From Micromonospora sp. U21 (GTDB lineage: Bacteria > Actinomycetota > Actinomycetes > Mycobacteriales > Micromonosporaceae): 64,000 nt of DNA. Made by a program: the position numbers and the translations under genes. Positions 63,764 to 64,000 of this stretch are shown in pieces. A model generated the notes under the pieces. That model was not told the DNA's origin. It saw only the letters and a program-made list of their open reading frames with translations, and searched no databases. The stretch's first letter is position 1, and every line of letters begins with the position of its first letter. Location: assembly GCF_018070045.1 (NCBI RefSeq), contig NZ_JAGPYK010000023.1, positions 43,519 through 107,518 of the forward strand, written 5' to 3'.

Positions 63764-64000
63764 CCCAGGGACCCTAAACCAGCAGACGTGACACCGCTTG
63801 CGAGGCGAGGGCTGAGGGTGGAGCGACGTCGTGACCCACCTGCTTCGGGGCAATCACCACCGCAGACATCCACCCGTCGCCGTCGACGCGGACGCCGCAC
63901 GTGCTGCCCGACCCGGCGGGCGACCTGTCCGACCGTCACAGTGACCGTCGGGTGACAGGTTGAACAACCTACAGCCCACGGACCATCTTCGCGATGGTCG
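63764..64000. other. End of window without a supported gene
   Basis: No gene with a start and ribosome site lies in the last 237 bases. A gene could enter from outside, but no domain is recognised. Confidence 0.4.

Overview
The DNA is GC-rich throughout, and its genes carry the stamp of a filamentous actinomycete: GTG starts, ECF and MocR regulators, a Dpp-type transporter, an AA10 monooxygenase and a CebR-type operator. A relative of Micromonospora (Micromonosporaceae) is the best guess, but nothing here proves the genus. The window reads as an accessory part of a chromosome. Beside some 40 intact genes it holds about twenty broken or truncated ones and remnants of at least six insertion-sequence families (IS5, IS6, ISL3, IS481, IS701, IS200/IS605). 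No complete rRNA, tRNA or CRISPR array was seen.

1-5.4 kb: a repeat-rich stretch, two lipoproteins, an intact IS5-family element sitting exactly in the stop codon of one lipoprotein, and a sigma-factor/membrane beta-propeller pair damaged by frameshifts. 5.5-7.4 kb: a TetR repressor and a divergent alpha/beta hydrolase with two clear operators, then a truncated rhodanese. 7.5-18.1 kb: an array of small soluble proteins of DUF4241, DUF4240, DUF6881-like, YunG-like and YwqG-like type plus unknowns, resembling orphan immunity-gene islands. 18.1-22 kb: an AraC regulator, a dihydrofolate-reductase-like protein and IS debris; the 21.2-21.6 kb stretch is a diverged copy of the start of the window.

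22-36 kb: a coherent metabolic block. It has an RpiR regulator, a broken ornithine aminotransferase cut off by a TnpB remnant, then a C45 acyltransferase/amidase, a five-gene Dpp/Opp peptide transporter and an esterase in one operon. Next come a collapsed isopropylmalate dehydrogenase, and an SGNH hydrolase plus GntR repressor divergent from an aconitase. A 20-base perfect palindrome and a second inverted repeat mark the two control regions. The block looks built to import and dismantle an acylated amino-acid or peptide-like compound, but the amino-acid end of the pathway has decayed.

36-54 kb: 17.8 kb lies between two identical 35-base copies of a tRNA 3-prime end, the usual scar of tRNA-targeted integration. 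Inside are DUF2267, transketolase, an MFS exporter, a D,D-carboxypeptidase, a hemerythrin/alpha-beta-hydrolase fusion lacking the nucleophile serine, a poly-gamma-glutamate hydrolase, and a carbohydrate island bordered by 165-base direct repeats. In that island a secreted PQQ-type sugar dehydrogenase and an AA10 lytic polysaccharide monooxygenase carry the identical CebR-type box, next to decayed GH26 and PL11 genes. A TauE/SafE permease closes the segment.

54-64 kb: acetyltransferase, hydrolase, a chimeric junction joining a beheaded ABC ATPase to a beheaded dapA-like gene, a LysR regulator, a DUF6069 membrane protein, a berberine-bridge-type flavoenzyme divergent from a MocR regulator, and a nucleotidyltransferase-like protein.

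The many single-base frameshifts could be real decay or sequence error. Large deletions and junctions in several of the same genes favour real decay for those.
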